Source: an uncultured bacterium (GTDB lineage Bacteria; Verrucomicrobiota; Lentisphaeria; Victivallales; Victivallaceae). From it: a stretch of 64,000 nt of DNA. The notes beneath the pieces were generated by a model. The model did not search any database. It was given only the letters and a program-made list of their open reading frames with translations, and was not told where the DNA came from. The stretch spans positions 1 through 64,000 of the forward strand of contig URVC01000010.1 of the NCBI GenBank assembly GCA_900551245.1, written 5' to 3'. Numbering within the stretch: position 1 is the first letter of the stretch; each line of letters opens with the position of its first letter. Below, in pieces: positions 17,420 to 25,389 of this stretch. A program made the translations under genes and the position numbers.

Positions 17420-19435
17420 TTACAGGGTGAGATACTTTTTCCGGAGTTCCGGTTCGGACATCATCCGCAGGAACACCCCTCCTACCACCGACCGGGCCTG
17501 GAAGCCGACCTTCTTGCCGTCGGTGGTTTCGTACCAGTCGGTGAGCGGCACCCGGGTCGGCGTTTCATTGAGCCAGAGGTAGACCGGGTCGAGCAGCGCG
17601 GCGAAATCCTCCGCTTTTCCGGTCAGCGTCGCACTCCACAGAATCCAGTCGAGCTTGGTGTAGGTGCGGCGGTTGTCCAGCGGCAGTCCGTAGCGGTTCT
17701 GGCGGGTGCGGTAGAAGGCGAGCTCTTTTTCCGCCACCTCCTTCGGGAACAGATTCAGGTTGAGGAGCCGGTCCCAGACCAGATTGTACTTCTGGCTCCA
17801 GCTTCCGGGCTGGTCGAAGGCGAGCCGGTAGTGATCCGAATCTGCGGCATCGACCACCCATTTCCGGGCGGCGGCCGCGGCGGAGCTGCGGAATTTTTCC
17901 GCCTCTTCCGCATGGCCGAGCGCCGCGGCGATCCGGCTGTAGGCGCCGAGGGCGAGAATCGCCTTCAGCGAAAGGTTGGTGTTGTGCGCAAGATGACCGG
18001 CGAAGTCGTCGGTGCAGAGCTGATTTTCCGGATCATATCCCTTGTCGAGCAGATACTCCGCCCACTTGCGAAGCGTCGCTTCGTGCGCCGCGGCGAAGGC
18101 GGTCTCCCCGGTGAATTCCACCAGCGCACCGGCGAGCAGCAGCATGTTGCCGCTCTCCTCCACCGGCATCTGGTTCTCCTCGGTCTCTTCGCCGCCGCCG
18201 TAGACCTGGCCGTTGGCGAGCGGGTAGGTTCCGAGGTCGTGCGGGGCGAAGGGGAACTTCCAGCGGCGGCTCTCCGCATAGCGCAGAATCGGCCGGAGCA
18301 TCCCTTTGACCAGCTCCGGCGCAGTCAGCAGAAAGAGCGGCGCCGAAGGATAGGTCACATCCACCGTCGCAATGCAGCCGTTGGAGTAGTTTTCCTTCGA
18401 GAAGAAGAGCGCACTGCCGTCGAAGTCGGCCGCAAGTTTGTGGGCCGCGATCGCCTGACGGAAGGCGAGCGCGCAGAGCCGGGCGTACTTTTCGCCGCCG
18501 CACTTCCGGGCGTCCTCCATCAGCATCCGGTCGTAGCGGATGCACTCCTCGCGAAGTGTGGCGAACTCTTCCAGCGCCGCTTCCACCATCTCGCGGAATC
18601 CGGCGAACGATTCCCGCCAGTACGGGCGGAGTTTCTGCCCGAGATATTCGATGGGGGAGGGGTCGTCATAGGCGACCGCCACGAACCGTTCCACCGCTCC
18701 CTCTGCCGGAACGTCGAAGGTCAGTTTCGCCGCCAGCGTCTGATATTTCAGTCGGGCCTCAATCGGGAATTCGATATCGTCGGCCTCCGGGAGTTCTCCT
18801 GTTTTCGCAAAGGTCGTGCGCAACGGCCAGCTCGGCGCGATCGCAGTCTCCTCCGCAGGGGCCGGAATGACAAGACAGCTCTTCCCCCAGTTGATCCGCA
18901 GATCGTCGCCCGCAATGGTCAGCGGCCGCTGATTGGTGGAGGCCGCATAGAGCAGTTCGAACCGGGAGGAGTGCGCTCTGCCCCAGACGATCTTTTCCGT
19001 CGGCAGATTGACGCAGAGTTCCGCGCCGCAGTCGAAGCAGAGTTCCGCCTTGTGCGGTTTCCCGTCGGTTGAGGCGAGGCGGAAGATCACATAGGTGAGC
19101 GGCCGCGACAGCACGTCGAGCCGGTGCGGCAGAGCCGGGGTGAGGAAGGTGAGCTCCAGCTCCACCCCCTCCGCCTCGAAGCGGTAGATGGTCCGGGTGG
19201 GGAGGATCTCCACGGAGCGCTGTTCCATCGCCGGAGCGAAGGCGTTACGCCCGCAGAAGTTCCGGCACTTGCCGTCGATGCGCAGGAGACCGCTGATTCC
19301 GTAGCTGGAACCGGTCCAGTGGTGCGGCCACTCCCGGGTCAACTCGTCTTGAAAGCTCCAGATGCTGAAATAAGGATCGTGCACAATCAGCGGCACGGCC
19401 GGCGCACGCAGCGGCGCAAGTGGCGTCGAATTCAT
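17420..19435 (-). CDS. DUF4965/DUF5127 glutaminase-A-like protein
   Basis: A 671-residue protein matching the layout of the DUF4964-DUF5127-DUF4965-DUF1793 family, often labelled glutaminase A-like. The N-terminus has PLIVHDPYFSIWSF, the signature of these proteins. A beta-sandwich follows to about residue 250. The C-terminal (alpha/alpha)6-like part contains FAPHDLGTYPLANGQ, PVEESGNMLLLA, NTNLSLKAI and the ending VPLTDWYETTDG. No signal peptide is seen, unlike fungal homologues. The start ATG at 19435 has a GGGAGGG SD. The substrate is unknown; given the gene neighbourhood, a glycosidase-type role is as likely as glutamine hydrolysis. Confidence 0.82.
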   Translation of the reverse strand: MNSTPLAPLRAPAVPLIVHDPYFSIWSFQDELTREWPHHWTGSSYGISGLLRIDGKCRNFCGRNAFAPAMEQRSVEILPTRTIYRFEAEGVELELTFLTPALPHRLDVLSRPLTYVIFRLASTDGKPHKAELCFDCGAELCVNLPTEKIVWGRAHSSRFELLYAASTNQRPLTIAGDDLRINWGKSCLVIPAPAEETAIAPSWPLRTTFAKTGELPEADDIEFPIEARLKYQTLAAKLTFDVPAEGAVERFVAVAYDDPSPIEYLGQKLRPYWRESFAGFREMVEAALEEFATLREECIRYDRMLMEDARKCGGEKYARLCALAFRQAIAAHKLAADFDGSALFFSKENYSNGCIATVDVTYPSAPLFLLTAPELVKGMLRPILRYAESRRWKFPFAPHDLGTYPLANGQVYGGGEETEENQMPVEESGNMLLLAGALVEFTGETAFAAAHEATLRKWAEYLLDKGYDPENQLCTDDFAGHLAHNTNLSLKAILALGAYSRIAAALGHAEEAEKFRSSAAAAARKWVVDAADSDHYRLAFDQPGSWSQKYNLVWDRLLNLNLFPKEVAEKELAFYRTRQNRYGLPLDNRRTYTKLDWILWSATLTGKAEDFAALLDPVYLWLNETPTRVPLTDWYETTDGKKVGFQARSVVGGVFLRMMSEPELRKKYLTL

Positions 19436-19524
19436 TTTTGTCCCTCCCTCTTTTGGGTGTCCTGGTTGTAATATAGGCGCAAAAATGGATTTCTGAAATG
19501 GAGAAAGTTGACGATTCGATGTGT

Positions 19525-19535
19525 AAAATGCGCAT
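19525..19535. promoter_or_regulatory. Putative operator copy AAAATGCGCAT
   Basis: An exact 11-mer, AAAATGCGCAT, containing the palindrome ATGCGCAT, lies about 90 bp upstream of the DUF4965-type gene, just beyond the acpS stop codon. The same 11-mer occurs at 51941-51951 upstream of the GH43 gene. Confidence 0.35.
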
Positions 19536-19552
19536 CGTGCTGTCCGGGTACA

Positions 19553-19927
19553 TCACTCCAGCGTCACGAACGCCACCGCGTAAGCCCGTTCGTGGCTGAT
19601 GGAGATGTGACACCGTTTCACTCCGAGCCGGGCGGCGGTTTCCGCGGCGTGTCCGGTGAAGGTGAGTTGCGGCGCGCCGTGGTCGCCGGAGAGCACTTCG
19701 ATTTCGGTGAAGGCGCACTGTTCACCGATGCCGCAGCCGAGCGCTTTCGCCGCAGCCTCTTTGGCCGCCCAGCGGCCGGCGTAAAAGGAGGGCGCTTCGT
19801 TGCGGCGGCGCGCCTCCTCCTGTTCCGCGGGGGTGAAAACCCGGTTCCGGAAGGCGCTGCCGAAGCGCTGCAGTGACGCATTCACCCGCTGGATTTCGAC
19901 GATGTCGGTGCCGATTCCCGCAATCAT
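19553..19927 (-). CDS. acpS: Holo-[acyl-carrier-protein] synthase
   Basis: Transfers the 4'-phosphopantetheine arm of CoA to acyl carrier protein. The 124-residue length and both family motifs, IGTDIVEIQR at the N-terminus (Asp8) and FYAGRWAAKEAAAKALG in the middle, are intact. The ATG overlaps the stop of the upstream regulator-like gene as ATGA, so translation is coupled. coaD, which supplies its CoA precursor, lies just 2 kb away on the other strand. Confidence 0.95.
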   Translation of the reverse strand: MIAGIGTDIVEIQRVNASLQRFGSAFRNRVFTPAEQEEARRRNEAPSFYAGRWAAKEAAAKALGCGIGEQCAFTEIEVLSGDHGAPQLTFTGHAAETAARLGVKRCHISISHERAYAVAFVTLE

Positions 19928-20964
19928 TTCTGCACTCCGGAGTTTTTCTCCTCAACCGGCCGGGATTTCTCCAGCTCCTCCAGACGGCGGCGGAGTTCGC
20001 CGCTCTCTTTGCGGGCACGGTCGGCGTCATCCTTCGCCGCGGAGATGCCGGCTTTCGCCTCGTTGATCTTTTTCTCGTAGGCGGCGGCCTGTTCACGCAG
20101 CTCCTGCTGCTGTTTCCGGGCGAACTCCTCCTTGAGCCGGAGCGTCTCCGCCTGAAGTTTCTTTTCGGCATCCGCCGAGAGTTCCGCAATGCGGCGCTCG
20201 AAGCCTTTGCGCTGTTCGGCCAGCTCACTGCCGAGCCGTTCGGCGTTCCGCTGGAAGTCGGCGCGGGATTGATCCAGCATGACGCCGAGCTTCTCCGTCT
20301 CCCGCCGTTGTTCGGCCCGCATGGTCTCCATCTGGCCGGAGAGCTTCTCGCCGCCCCGGGTCAGGCTTGCCACTGCGGCGGCGTTTTCCGCCTTGCTCCG
20401 CTCGAACTTCCCGTGCAGGGTCCACAGCGCCGCGCCGAGCAGCAGAAGCAGGAGCAGGGCGGCGGCCATGATCGCCAGCCCGGCGCCCCACATCCGGCGC
20501 AGCATCCGGCGCCGTTCGCGCTCCAGCTCCTCGAATTTCGCGGCCAGCGCGGTGAACTCCCGGGTGAACTGCGAACTCATTTCGTCGAAGGCCGGGCGGA
20601 GCATCGGCAGTGTCTCGCCCTCGCCGTCCGCGGCGGCCGGATTCTCCGCCGGGGACGCGGCCGGAGAGGCGGACTCCTCCTGTGCGGCGGCTTCCGCTTC
20701 CTCCGGATGAGCCACCTCCGGACGGATGCCGTAACGGGCGGCGAGCTGCTGTTCGATTTCGAACGAGCTGTTGCCGGCGTTGCGCAACTCGGCGATTTCG
20801 CGCAGGATCTGGAGGGATTTTTCCGAATAGAACCGGCGTTTGCCCCGGTTTTCGGATTCGAGATATTCCGCATAGCGCGTCAGCCAGTCATTGATGGTGC
20901 TGCGCGGCAACCCGAGTTCCTGCGAAAGGTCGCTCGCGAGAAAGCGCCGGTTTTCCGTCGTCAT
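19924..20964 (-). CDS. Membrane-anchored MerR-type HTH protein with C-terminal coiled coil
   Basis: A 346-residue protein of unusual build. Residues 7-80 look like a MerR/HTH_17 DNA-binding domain (LSQELGLPRSTINDWLTRYAEYL, in pieces, then FYSEKSLQILREI). A low-complexity Ala/Glu/Pro linker follows at 85-120. After the Arg-rich stretch ERERRRMLRR, one transmembrane segment spans about 158-183, and residues 190-340 form a continuous charged coiled coil. The positive residues before the helix place the HTH in the cytoplasm and the coil outside. It lies 4 bp after ribF and overlaps acpS, so it belongs to their operon. The start ATG at 20964 has a GGAGG SD. It may be a membrane-bound transcription factor or a cell-envelope scaffold; function unknown. 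Confidence 0.8.
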   Translation of the reverse strand: MTTENRRFLASDLSQELGLPRSTINDWLTRYAEYLESENRGKRRFYSEKSLQILREIAELRNAGNSSFEIEQQLAARYGIRPEVAHPEEAEAAAQEESASPAASPAENPAAADGEGETLPMLRPAFDEMSSQFTREFTALAAKFEELERERRRMLRRMWGAGLAIMAAALLLLLLLGAALWTLHGKFERSKAENAAAVASLTRGGEKLSGQMETMRAEQRRETEKLGVMLDQSRADFQRNAERLGSELAEQRKGFERRIAELSADAEKKLQAETLRLKEEFARKQQQELREQAAAYEKKINEAKAGISAAKDDADRARKESGELRRRLEELEKSRPVEEKNSGVQK

Positions 20965-20968
20965 CGTG

Positions 20969-21919
20969 TCATTCCTCCGGTTGATGGTAACGCCGGGCGA
21001 AGAAATCGCGGATGCGGGCGATGTCCCGGCCGATTTGATGTTTGAGCTCCTCGGGGGAGGAGAAACTGCGCTCTTCCCGCAGATGGCTGAGAAATTCCAC
21101 CCCCAGCTCCGAACCGTAAAGATTGCCGGAGAAGTCGAGCAGGTGAACCTCCAGCCGCCGCACCGCCTGCTTCCAGCCGAACGTCGGCGCAAATCCGATG
21201 TTGACCGCCGCCGGATACGCTTTGCCGTCGCGGATCGCCGCCGCCGCGTAGACCCCGTCCGGCGGCAGGACGCCCGCCGAAAAGGAGACGTTCGCCGTCG
21301 GGCAGTCCAGCCGGCTGGTCGCCGCGCCGTAGCCGTACTCCACCTTGCCGACCAGCCGGTAGGGGCGGCCGAGCATCGCTTCGGCCGCGTCGAGCCGCCC
21401 GGAGGCGATTGCGCGCCGGATTGCGCTCGAACTGATCACTTCGCCGTTCAGCCGGACCTCCGGGCAGGCGATGAAGTCGATTTTCCGCCGCCGCGCATAG
21501 TCGTCGAGCAGCTCCCGGTTGCCCCGGCCGCCGCGGCCGAAGTGCCAGCTCTCGCCGACGCAGATGCCGCAGAGTTCGAATTCGGGGCACTCCAGCATGC
21601 GGGCGAGAAAATCCTCCGGTTCCAGCGCGGCGAATTCGGGGGAGAAGCGGATGACCCACACCTGGGCGGCCCCCGCCTCCCGCAGCAGCCGGACCCGTTC
21701 GGTGAGCGGCACCAGCAGCGCCGGCGGCTCCTCCGGGCGGAGCACCGCCCGCGGATGCGGGTCGAAGGTGAGGGCGGTCGGCACCGCGCCGCTGCGTTCT
21801 GCCAGCTTGACCACCTCTTCGATGATTCTGCGGTGGCCGAGGTGGACGCCGTCGAATACGCCGATACCCAGCACCAGCCGGCGCCGTTCCCCCTGCAGAG
21901 CCGGTGAGCTCCCGGCCAT
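20969..21919 (-). CDS. ribF: Bifunctional riboflavin kinase / FAD synthetase
   Basis: Makes FMN from riboflavin and FAD from FMN. The N-terminal nucleotidyltransferase has GIGVFDGVHLGH and GESWHFGRGGRGN, with SSSAIR near its end. The C-terminal kinase has GYGAATSRLDCPTAN and GVYAA, ending with LYGSELGVEFLSHLREE in pieces, as in the family. Two starts are possible: the ATG at 21919 (MAGSS), which lacks an SD, and a TTG at 21943 with GGAG about 10 nt upstream. I give the ATG but the TTG is a real alternative. It heads a three-gene run with the MerR-like gene and acpS. Confidence 0.92.
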   Translation of the reverse strand: MAGSSPALQGERRRLVLGIGVFDGVHLGHRRIIEEVVKLAERSGAVPTALTFDPHPRAVLRPEEPPALLVPLTERVRLLREAGAAQVWVIRFSPEFAALEPEDFLARMLECPEFELCGICVGESWHFGRGGRGNRELLDDYARRRKIDFIACPEVRLNGEVISSSAIRRAIASGRLDAAEAMLGRPYRLVGKVEYGYGAATSRLDCPTANVSFSAGVLPPDGVYAAAAIRDGKAYPAAVNIGFAPTFGWKQAVRRLEVHLLDFSGNLYGSELGVEFLSHLREERSFSSPEELKHQIGRDIARIRDFFARRYHQPEE

Positions 21920-21961
21920 GCTGAAATTTAAGATATCGTTCAACTCCCGAATGCTCCGGTA

Positions 21962-21990
21962 TTGAAATTACTCCATTTGGTCACTATATT
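21962..21990 (+). promoter_or_regulatory. Promoter of coaD
   Basis: TTGAAA (21962-21967), 17-bp spacer, TATATT (21985-21990), 41 bp before the coaD start. Confidence 0.7.
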
Positions 21991-22019
21991 AAGATACACT
22001 GAAATCAATCTTCCGTCAA
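21991..22019 (-). promoter_or_regulatory. Promoter of ribF
   Basis: Minus-strand TTGACG (22019-22014), 17-bp spacer, TATCTT (21996-21991). Its -10 abuts the -10 of the coaD promoter, so the two cannot both be occupied. Confidence 0.6.
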
Positions 22020-22031
22020 CAGGGAAACGCG

Positions 22032-22526
22032 ATGAAAACCGTACTCTATCCCGGATCGTTCGATCCGTTCACCAACGGCCATCTGGATCTGGTGGTCCGT
22101 GCCGGGCTGCTTTTCGATCAGGTGATCGTCGCGGTGGCCGTAAATTCCGAAAAGACGCCGATGTTCACGCTGGAGGAGCGCAAGGAGCTCATCGAGAAGA
22201 GCTGTGCTGATCTGCCCCATGTGCGGGTGGTTGCATTCCGCGGCCTGCTGGTCGATGCGATCGTGGAATATCAGGCGCAGGCGGTGCTCCGCGGACTCCG
22301 CGCCTTCTCCGACTTCGAATACGAACTGCAGATGGCGTTGATGAACCGCAGTCTCCGCCCGCAGTGCGAAACCATCTTCATGATGCCGACGCTCAACAAC
22401 TCGTTTGTCGCTTCGCGGCTGGTGAAGGAGGTTGCCGCTCTGCACGGGGATTTCCGCCACTACGTCCCCGCCGTCGTCGCCGACGCCATCGAGGCGAAAC
22501 TTGCCGCGAAGGAGGGGAGAAAATGA
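22032..22526 (+). CDS. coaD: Phosphopantetheine adenylyltransferase
   Basis: Catalyses the fourth step of CoA synthesis. The N-terminus YPGSFDPFTNGHLDL has the TxGH-type nucleotidyltransferase motif, and the length (164 residues) is typical. The substrate-binding segments LRGLRAFSDFEYE and MMPTLNNSFVASRLVKE, in pieces, are intact. The start is the ATG at 22032. It overlaps the next gene as ATGA, so the two are coupled. The gene is divergent from ribF with overlapping promoters. Confidence 0.96.
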   Translation: MKTVLYPGSFDPFTNGHLDLVVRAGLLFDQVIVAVAVNSEKTPMFTLEERKELIEKSCADLPHVRVVAFRGLLVDAIVEYQAQAVLRGLRAFSDFEYELQMALMNRSLRPQCETIFMMPTLNNSFVASRLVKEVAALHGDFRHYVPAVVADAIEAKLAAKEGRK

Positions 22527-22987
22527 TCCGTTTCTCCGTTGCCCGGCTCGAGAAGGAGCCGATCGAACTGGTCGGCAGCGAGCCGGCGGAATTTCTGGAA
22601 GTCGAGCCCTCTGATCTGCTGACGGTGTGTGCGCCGGTCTCCTACGATCTCGTGGTCAAATCGGTTTCCGGCGGTGCGCTGGTAGAAGGGAAGGTTGCGA
22701 CCCGGCTTTCCGGTCTCTGCGGCCGCTGTCTCGAGCCGGTTGAGGAGGAGGTCAGCGCCGACAACATCTGTCTCTTTCTCGAAATCGGCGACGAGGAGGA
22801 GATGGATATTTCCGAGGACATCCGGTCGGAAATGCTGCTCGCTCTGCCGATGACGCTGCTCTGCTCCGACGACTGCCGGGGGCTGTGTCCGGTCTGCGGC
22901 GCCAACCGCAACCGCACCGTCTGCGGCTGCGAACCGCCTGCGGCCGGCCCCTCCTGCTGGGACGCACTGGATGATTTGAAACTGTAA
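22523..22987 (+). CDS. yceD: DUF177/YceD family protein
   Basis: A 154-residue protein of the DUF177 (YceD) family, linked in other bacteria to 23S rRNA and ribosomal protein L32. It shows the family's first cysteine pair LCGRCLEP and a second cluster, CSDDCRGLCPVCGANRN with CGCE, that may bind zinc. The ATG overlaps the coaD stop. In most bacteria rpmF follows directly, but here a terminator follows instead and no L32 frame is present. Confidence 0.88.
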   Translation: MIRFSVARLEKEPIELVGSEPAEFLEVEPSDLLTVCAPVSYDLVVKSVSGGALVEGKVATRLSGLCGRCLEPVEEEVSADNICLFLEIGDEEEMDISEDIRSEMLLALPMTLLCSDDCRGLCPVCGANRNRTVCGCEPPAAGPSCWDALDDLKL

Positions 22988-23007
22988 CCCGGTTTTCCGC
23001 CGGGCCG

Positions 23008-23060
23008 CTTCCCGGTCTGCGCCGTTCTTCCGGCGCGGCTGTCGGGAGCGGATTTTTTTT
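23008..23060 (+). terminator. Terminator of the coaD-yceD operon
   Basis: A GCGCCG-ttcttc-CGGCGC core (23019-23036), extended by an imperfect outer stem (about 23008-23047), is followed by TTTTTTTT at 23053-23060. Confidence 0.7.
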
Positions 23061-23188
23061 GCTCTTTTTTCTGCTGTTCCGCGGAAATTTTCCGGCCGGG
23101 AATTGACAAAATTCCCTACTGAAACGGAAGGCGATGCGGCGGGCGCCGCGTCGGCCGGATTCCGTAAGGACCGGAAAGGAACGATTTC

Positions 23189-23638
23189 ATGGGAGAAAAG
23201 AGTGAGGAAAATTCATCCGCCTACACCGTCGGAGAGATTGTCGCCCTCCGGCGCGAGGCGGAACAATTGCAGCTGTGCGGCCGTTCGAAACTGGATTCCT
23301 ACACGCCTGCGGAACTGCAGGAGATCTGCAACGGCATCGGCGCGGACTGGATGCCGGAAATCATGCGGGAACTGTTGACCGCGCTTTCGCCGTTTGCGGA
23401 GGCGGCGGCGATGATTCACGATGTGGAGTATTTCGAGGGGGGCGGCGCGTTGGAGCGCGAGGCGGCCGACCGGCGGTTCCGGGAGAACATCGTCCGCACG
23501 GCGAAGCGGAGCTACGACTGGTACCATCCGCTGCGCTACCTGGCGATGGTGCGGGCGAAGTGTTTCTATCTCTTGCTTCGCACCTTCGGAACGGCGGCCT
23601 GGAAGGAGAGGGAGGTGGCAGATGCCGAGCATCAATGA
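23189..23638 (+). CDS. Phage-type phospholipase-A2-like protein (HD dyad)
   Basis: A 149-residue protein resembling the small accessory proteins found near lysis genes in phages. Residues 38-50 (SYTPAELQEICNG) are typical. AAMIHDVEYFEGG carries a His77-Asp78 pair as in phospholipase A2, and EAADRRF provides a further Asp94, the second acid of such sites. The C-terminal half is basic and helical, ending in RTFGTAAW. The expected upstream calcium-loop cysteine is not obvious. The ATG at 23189 has an AAGGAA SD. The next gene overlaps it, forming a two-gene unit. I recognise the pattern from phage genomes but enzymatic activity is inferred. Confidence 0.6.
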   Translation: MGEKSEENSSAYTVGEIVALRREAEQLQLCGRSKLDSYTPAELQEICNGIGADWMPEIMRELLTALSPFAEAAAMIHDVEYFEGGGALEREAADRRFRENIVRTAKRSYDWYHPLRYLAMVRAKCFYLLLRTFGTAAWKEREVADAEHQ

Positions 23639-23867
23639 GCGCATGACGGCGCTGGAGTCGCTGACGACGGAGAACAACAAAACCCTCTGGCGCATTCACG
23701 AGGCGATCTACGGCAACGGCAAACCGGGACTGCTGGCCGAGGTCCGGGTGCTCGCCCAGAGCGTCGAACAGCATCACGCCGAACACCGCCAGCGGAAAAT
23801 CGACTGGCAGTGGCTGGTGACGACGCTGATTGCGGTCGCGGCGGTGCTGGCGGTGTTCCTGCGGTAG
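23622..23867 (+). CDS. Small membrane protein, phage holin-accessory-like
   Basis: An 81-residue protein. Residues 1-57 are helical and charged (NERMTALESLTTENN, then IYGNGKPGLLAEVRVL), and one transmembrane segment at about 63-80 ends the protein (WLVTTLIAVAAVLAVFL). This order resembles XhlA-type or other small phage proteins that sit beside holins. The ATG at 23622 has a GGAGG SD and lies inside the 3' end of the upstream gene. The pair may be a remnant or a domesticated piece of a phage lysis module. Confidence 0.65.
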   Translation: MPSINERMTALESLTTENNKTLWRIHEAIYGNGKPGLLAEVRVLAQSVEQHHAEHRQRKIDWQWLVTTLIAVAAVLAVFLR

Positions 23868-23885
23868 TCCGGTTCCAGGCCGGAA

Positions 23886-24296
23886 CTATCTGGAAGAGGA
23901 GCCGGAGTATTTGCCGGAAGCGTCGCGGTAGGTGGTGCGGTTCCCGCTGGTTGTCGCGCTGCCGGAGTATTTCCCGGAAGCGTCGCGGTAGGTGGTGCGG
24001 TTCCCACTGGTTGTCGCACTGCCGACATATTTGCCGGAGGCATCGCGAAAGACGGTGCGGTTCCCGCTGGTCGTCGCGCTGCCGGAGTATCTGCCGGAGG
24101 CGTCGCGGTAGGTGGTGCGGTTCCCGCTGGTCGTCGCACTGCCGGAGTAGCTGCCGGAAGCGTTGCGGTAGGTGGTGCGGTTCCCGCTGGTCGTCGCACT
24201 GCCGGAGTACTTGCCGGAGGCGTCGCGGTAGGTAGTGTTGCCACCTCCCATCGCCACACACCCGGTCAGAAGAACTGCTGCAAGAATTTTCCACAT
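23886..24296 (-). CDS. Lipoprotein with six 20-residue RDASG repeats
   Basis: A 136-residue predicted lipoprotein: a short signal peptide with lipobox LTGC (Cys13), then five full and one partial copy of a 20-residue repeat. The unit has the core YRDASGKYSGSATTSGN, is Ser/Thr/Gly-rich and contains no cysteine. Such YRDASG repeats occur in proteins near prophage genes and may form a beta-solenoid or ladder. The ATG at 24296 has an AGGAGG SD and a good promoter. It converges on the phage-like pair. Copy number is likely to vary between strains because the DNA repeat is nearly perfect. Confidence 0.8.
   Translation of the reverse strand: MWKILAAVLLTGCVAMGGGNTTYRDASGKYSGSATTSGNRTTYRNASGSYSGSATTSGNRTTYRDASGRYSGSATTSGNRTVFRDASGKYVGSATTSGNRTTYRDASGKYSGSATTSGNRTTYRDASGKYSGSSSR
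23889..24240. repeat. 60-bp tandem repeat, about 5.9 copies
   Basis: The interval reads in register every 60 bp with few substitutions. It lies wholly inside the RDASG lipoprotein gene and encodes its 20-residue units. Confidence 0.95.
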
Positions 24297-24316
24297 GATT
24301 TCATCCTCCTGAAAAC

Positions 24317-24344
24317 AATATAGTTCCCATGAGAAAAAAGTCAA
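24317..24344 (-). promoter_or_regulatory. Promoter of the repeat lipoprotein gene
   Basis: Minus-strand TTGACT (24344-24339), 16-bp spacer, TATATT (24322-24317), 21 bp before the start codon. Confidence 0.65.
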
Positions 24345-24372
24345 TAGTTGTTTTGCTGTAAGGGGATTGTTT

Positions 24373-25389
24373 TCATTTGCTTTCCAGCTCCGCCGGCCAG
24401 GCGAGCAGTGACAATTCCGCAAAGCCGGGAAGGGGCCATGCCAGCATTCGTACCATATAGTGATAGTTGAGATTCCATTTCTGCAAAGTTTGATAGATCC
24501 CGAAGAGTTCCTTTTTATTGTGATAGATGCTCAGGCTCATGACCGGCCGGTTTTCTCTGATTACTTTTTCCGCTCCGTGGAGCATATCCATACCCATGCC
24601 CTCGATGTCAGCTTTGATCAACTTTACCCGGGAGAGGTTGCGTTCTGTACAGAATGTGTCCAGCGTCTTGACTGTGATCGGTATGCCGTTTTCCGCATGT
24701 GTCAGGAGAGAATTGCTTTCCCCTGGAGTCTCATGAAAAAAGATCGTTTCGTTTTCTGCTCCCAGTCCCAGGGGAACGAGCTCTATTTTTTCGGGATTGA
24801 TCTTGTTGCGTTTCAGATATTTTTTGCACACGTTGCGATTGCTTTCCGATGGTTCAAAGGAGTACACTTTCCCGGGGGCGTAGTGTTTGAGAAAGACGAG
24901 CGCGGAATCTCCGAAACAGCAGCCGGCATCGATGAAGTTACCATCGCGAAGATAATCCCGGACGGGAAAATCGAGAAGCCGCAGGCCGTGATGTGTCAGA
25001 AAGCTTTCCATTCCGGAACATGTCCGGGGAAAATGGTATTTCTTTTGTTCTCGGAAGAGCTCTTTTCGTATCATATTCCGTTGTTTCAATTCTTCCGAAG
25101 TGAAAAATTTCCGCGTGTTGTAAAAGAAAAAATCATGGCTTCCGGCCGGAAGGAAGCAGACTCCCTTCAGATATTTTTTTATCTGCGATACAGACTCGCT
25201 GTCCAGGTCATGAAAGGTGGAATTCACCTCCTCCTCGGATACCCCATGAAACTCATCACCAAAACAGGGGGCCAGAGGCGCCATCTGCCATTCATGGATC
25301 ATGACATTGACAATAATTTTCAACTTTTCTGAAAATCTTCCGAAAATAAAATCAGATATTTTATAACAGGTTTTTATATATGATGTCAT
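24373..25389 (-). CDS. FkbM family methyltransferase
   Basis: A 338-residue SAM-dependent methyltransferase of the FkbM type, usually acting on hydroxyls of sugars or secondary metabolites. The SAM site is FIDAGCCFGDSALVF near residues 151-165, followed by VYSFEPSESNRNVCKKYL in pieces, and VKTLDTFC, LIKADIEGMGMDML typical of the family. About 140 residues of unrecognised N-terminal sequence precede the fold. Base composition is clearly more AT-rich than its neighbours, and about 310 bp of very AT-rich DNA lies upstream, both signs of transfer. The start is the ATG at 25389. No glycosyltransferase is adjacent, so the substrate is unknown. Confidence 0.85.
   Translation of the reverse strand: MTSYIKTCYKISDFIFGRFSEKLKIIVNVMIHEWQMAPLAPCFGDEFHGVSEEEVNSTFHDLDSESVSQIKKYLKGVCFLPAGSHDFFFYNTRKFFTSEELKQRNMIRKELFREQKKYHFPRTCSGMESFLTHHGLRLLDFPVRDYLRDGNFIDAGCCFGDSALVFLKHYAPGKVYSFEPSESNRNVCKKYLKRNKINPEKIELVPLGLGAENETIFFHETPGESNSLLTHAENGIPITVKTLDTFCTERNLSRVKLIKADIEGMGMDMLHGAEKVIRENRPVMSLSIYHNKKELFGIYQTLQKWNLNYHYMVRMLAWPLPGFAELSLLAWPAELESK

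Noticed and set aside
23889..24240. Tandem 60-bp repeats as a CRISPR array
   Set aside because: There are no spacers, the unit is a multiple of three, and it encodes a continuous repeat protein.
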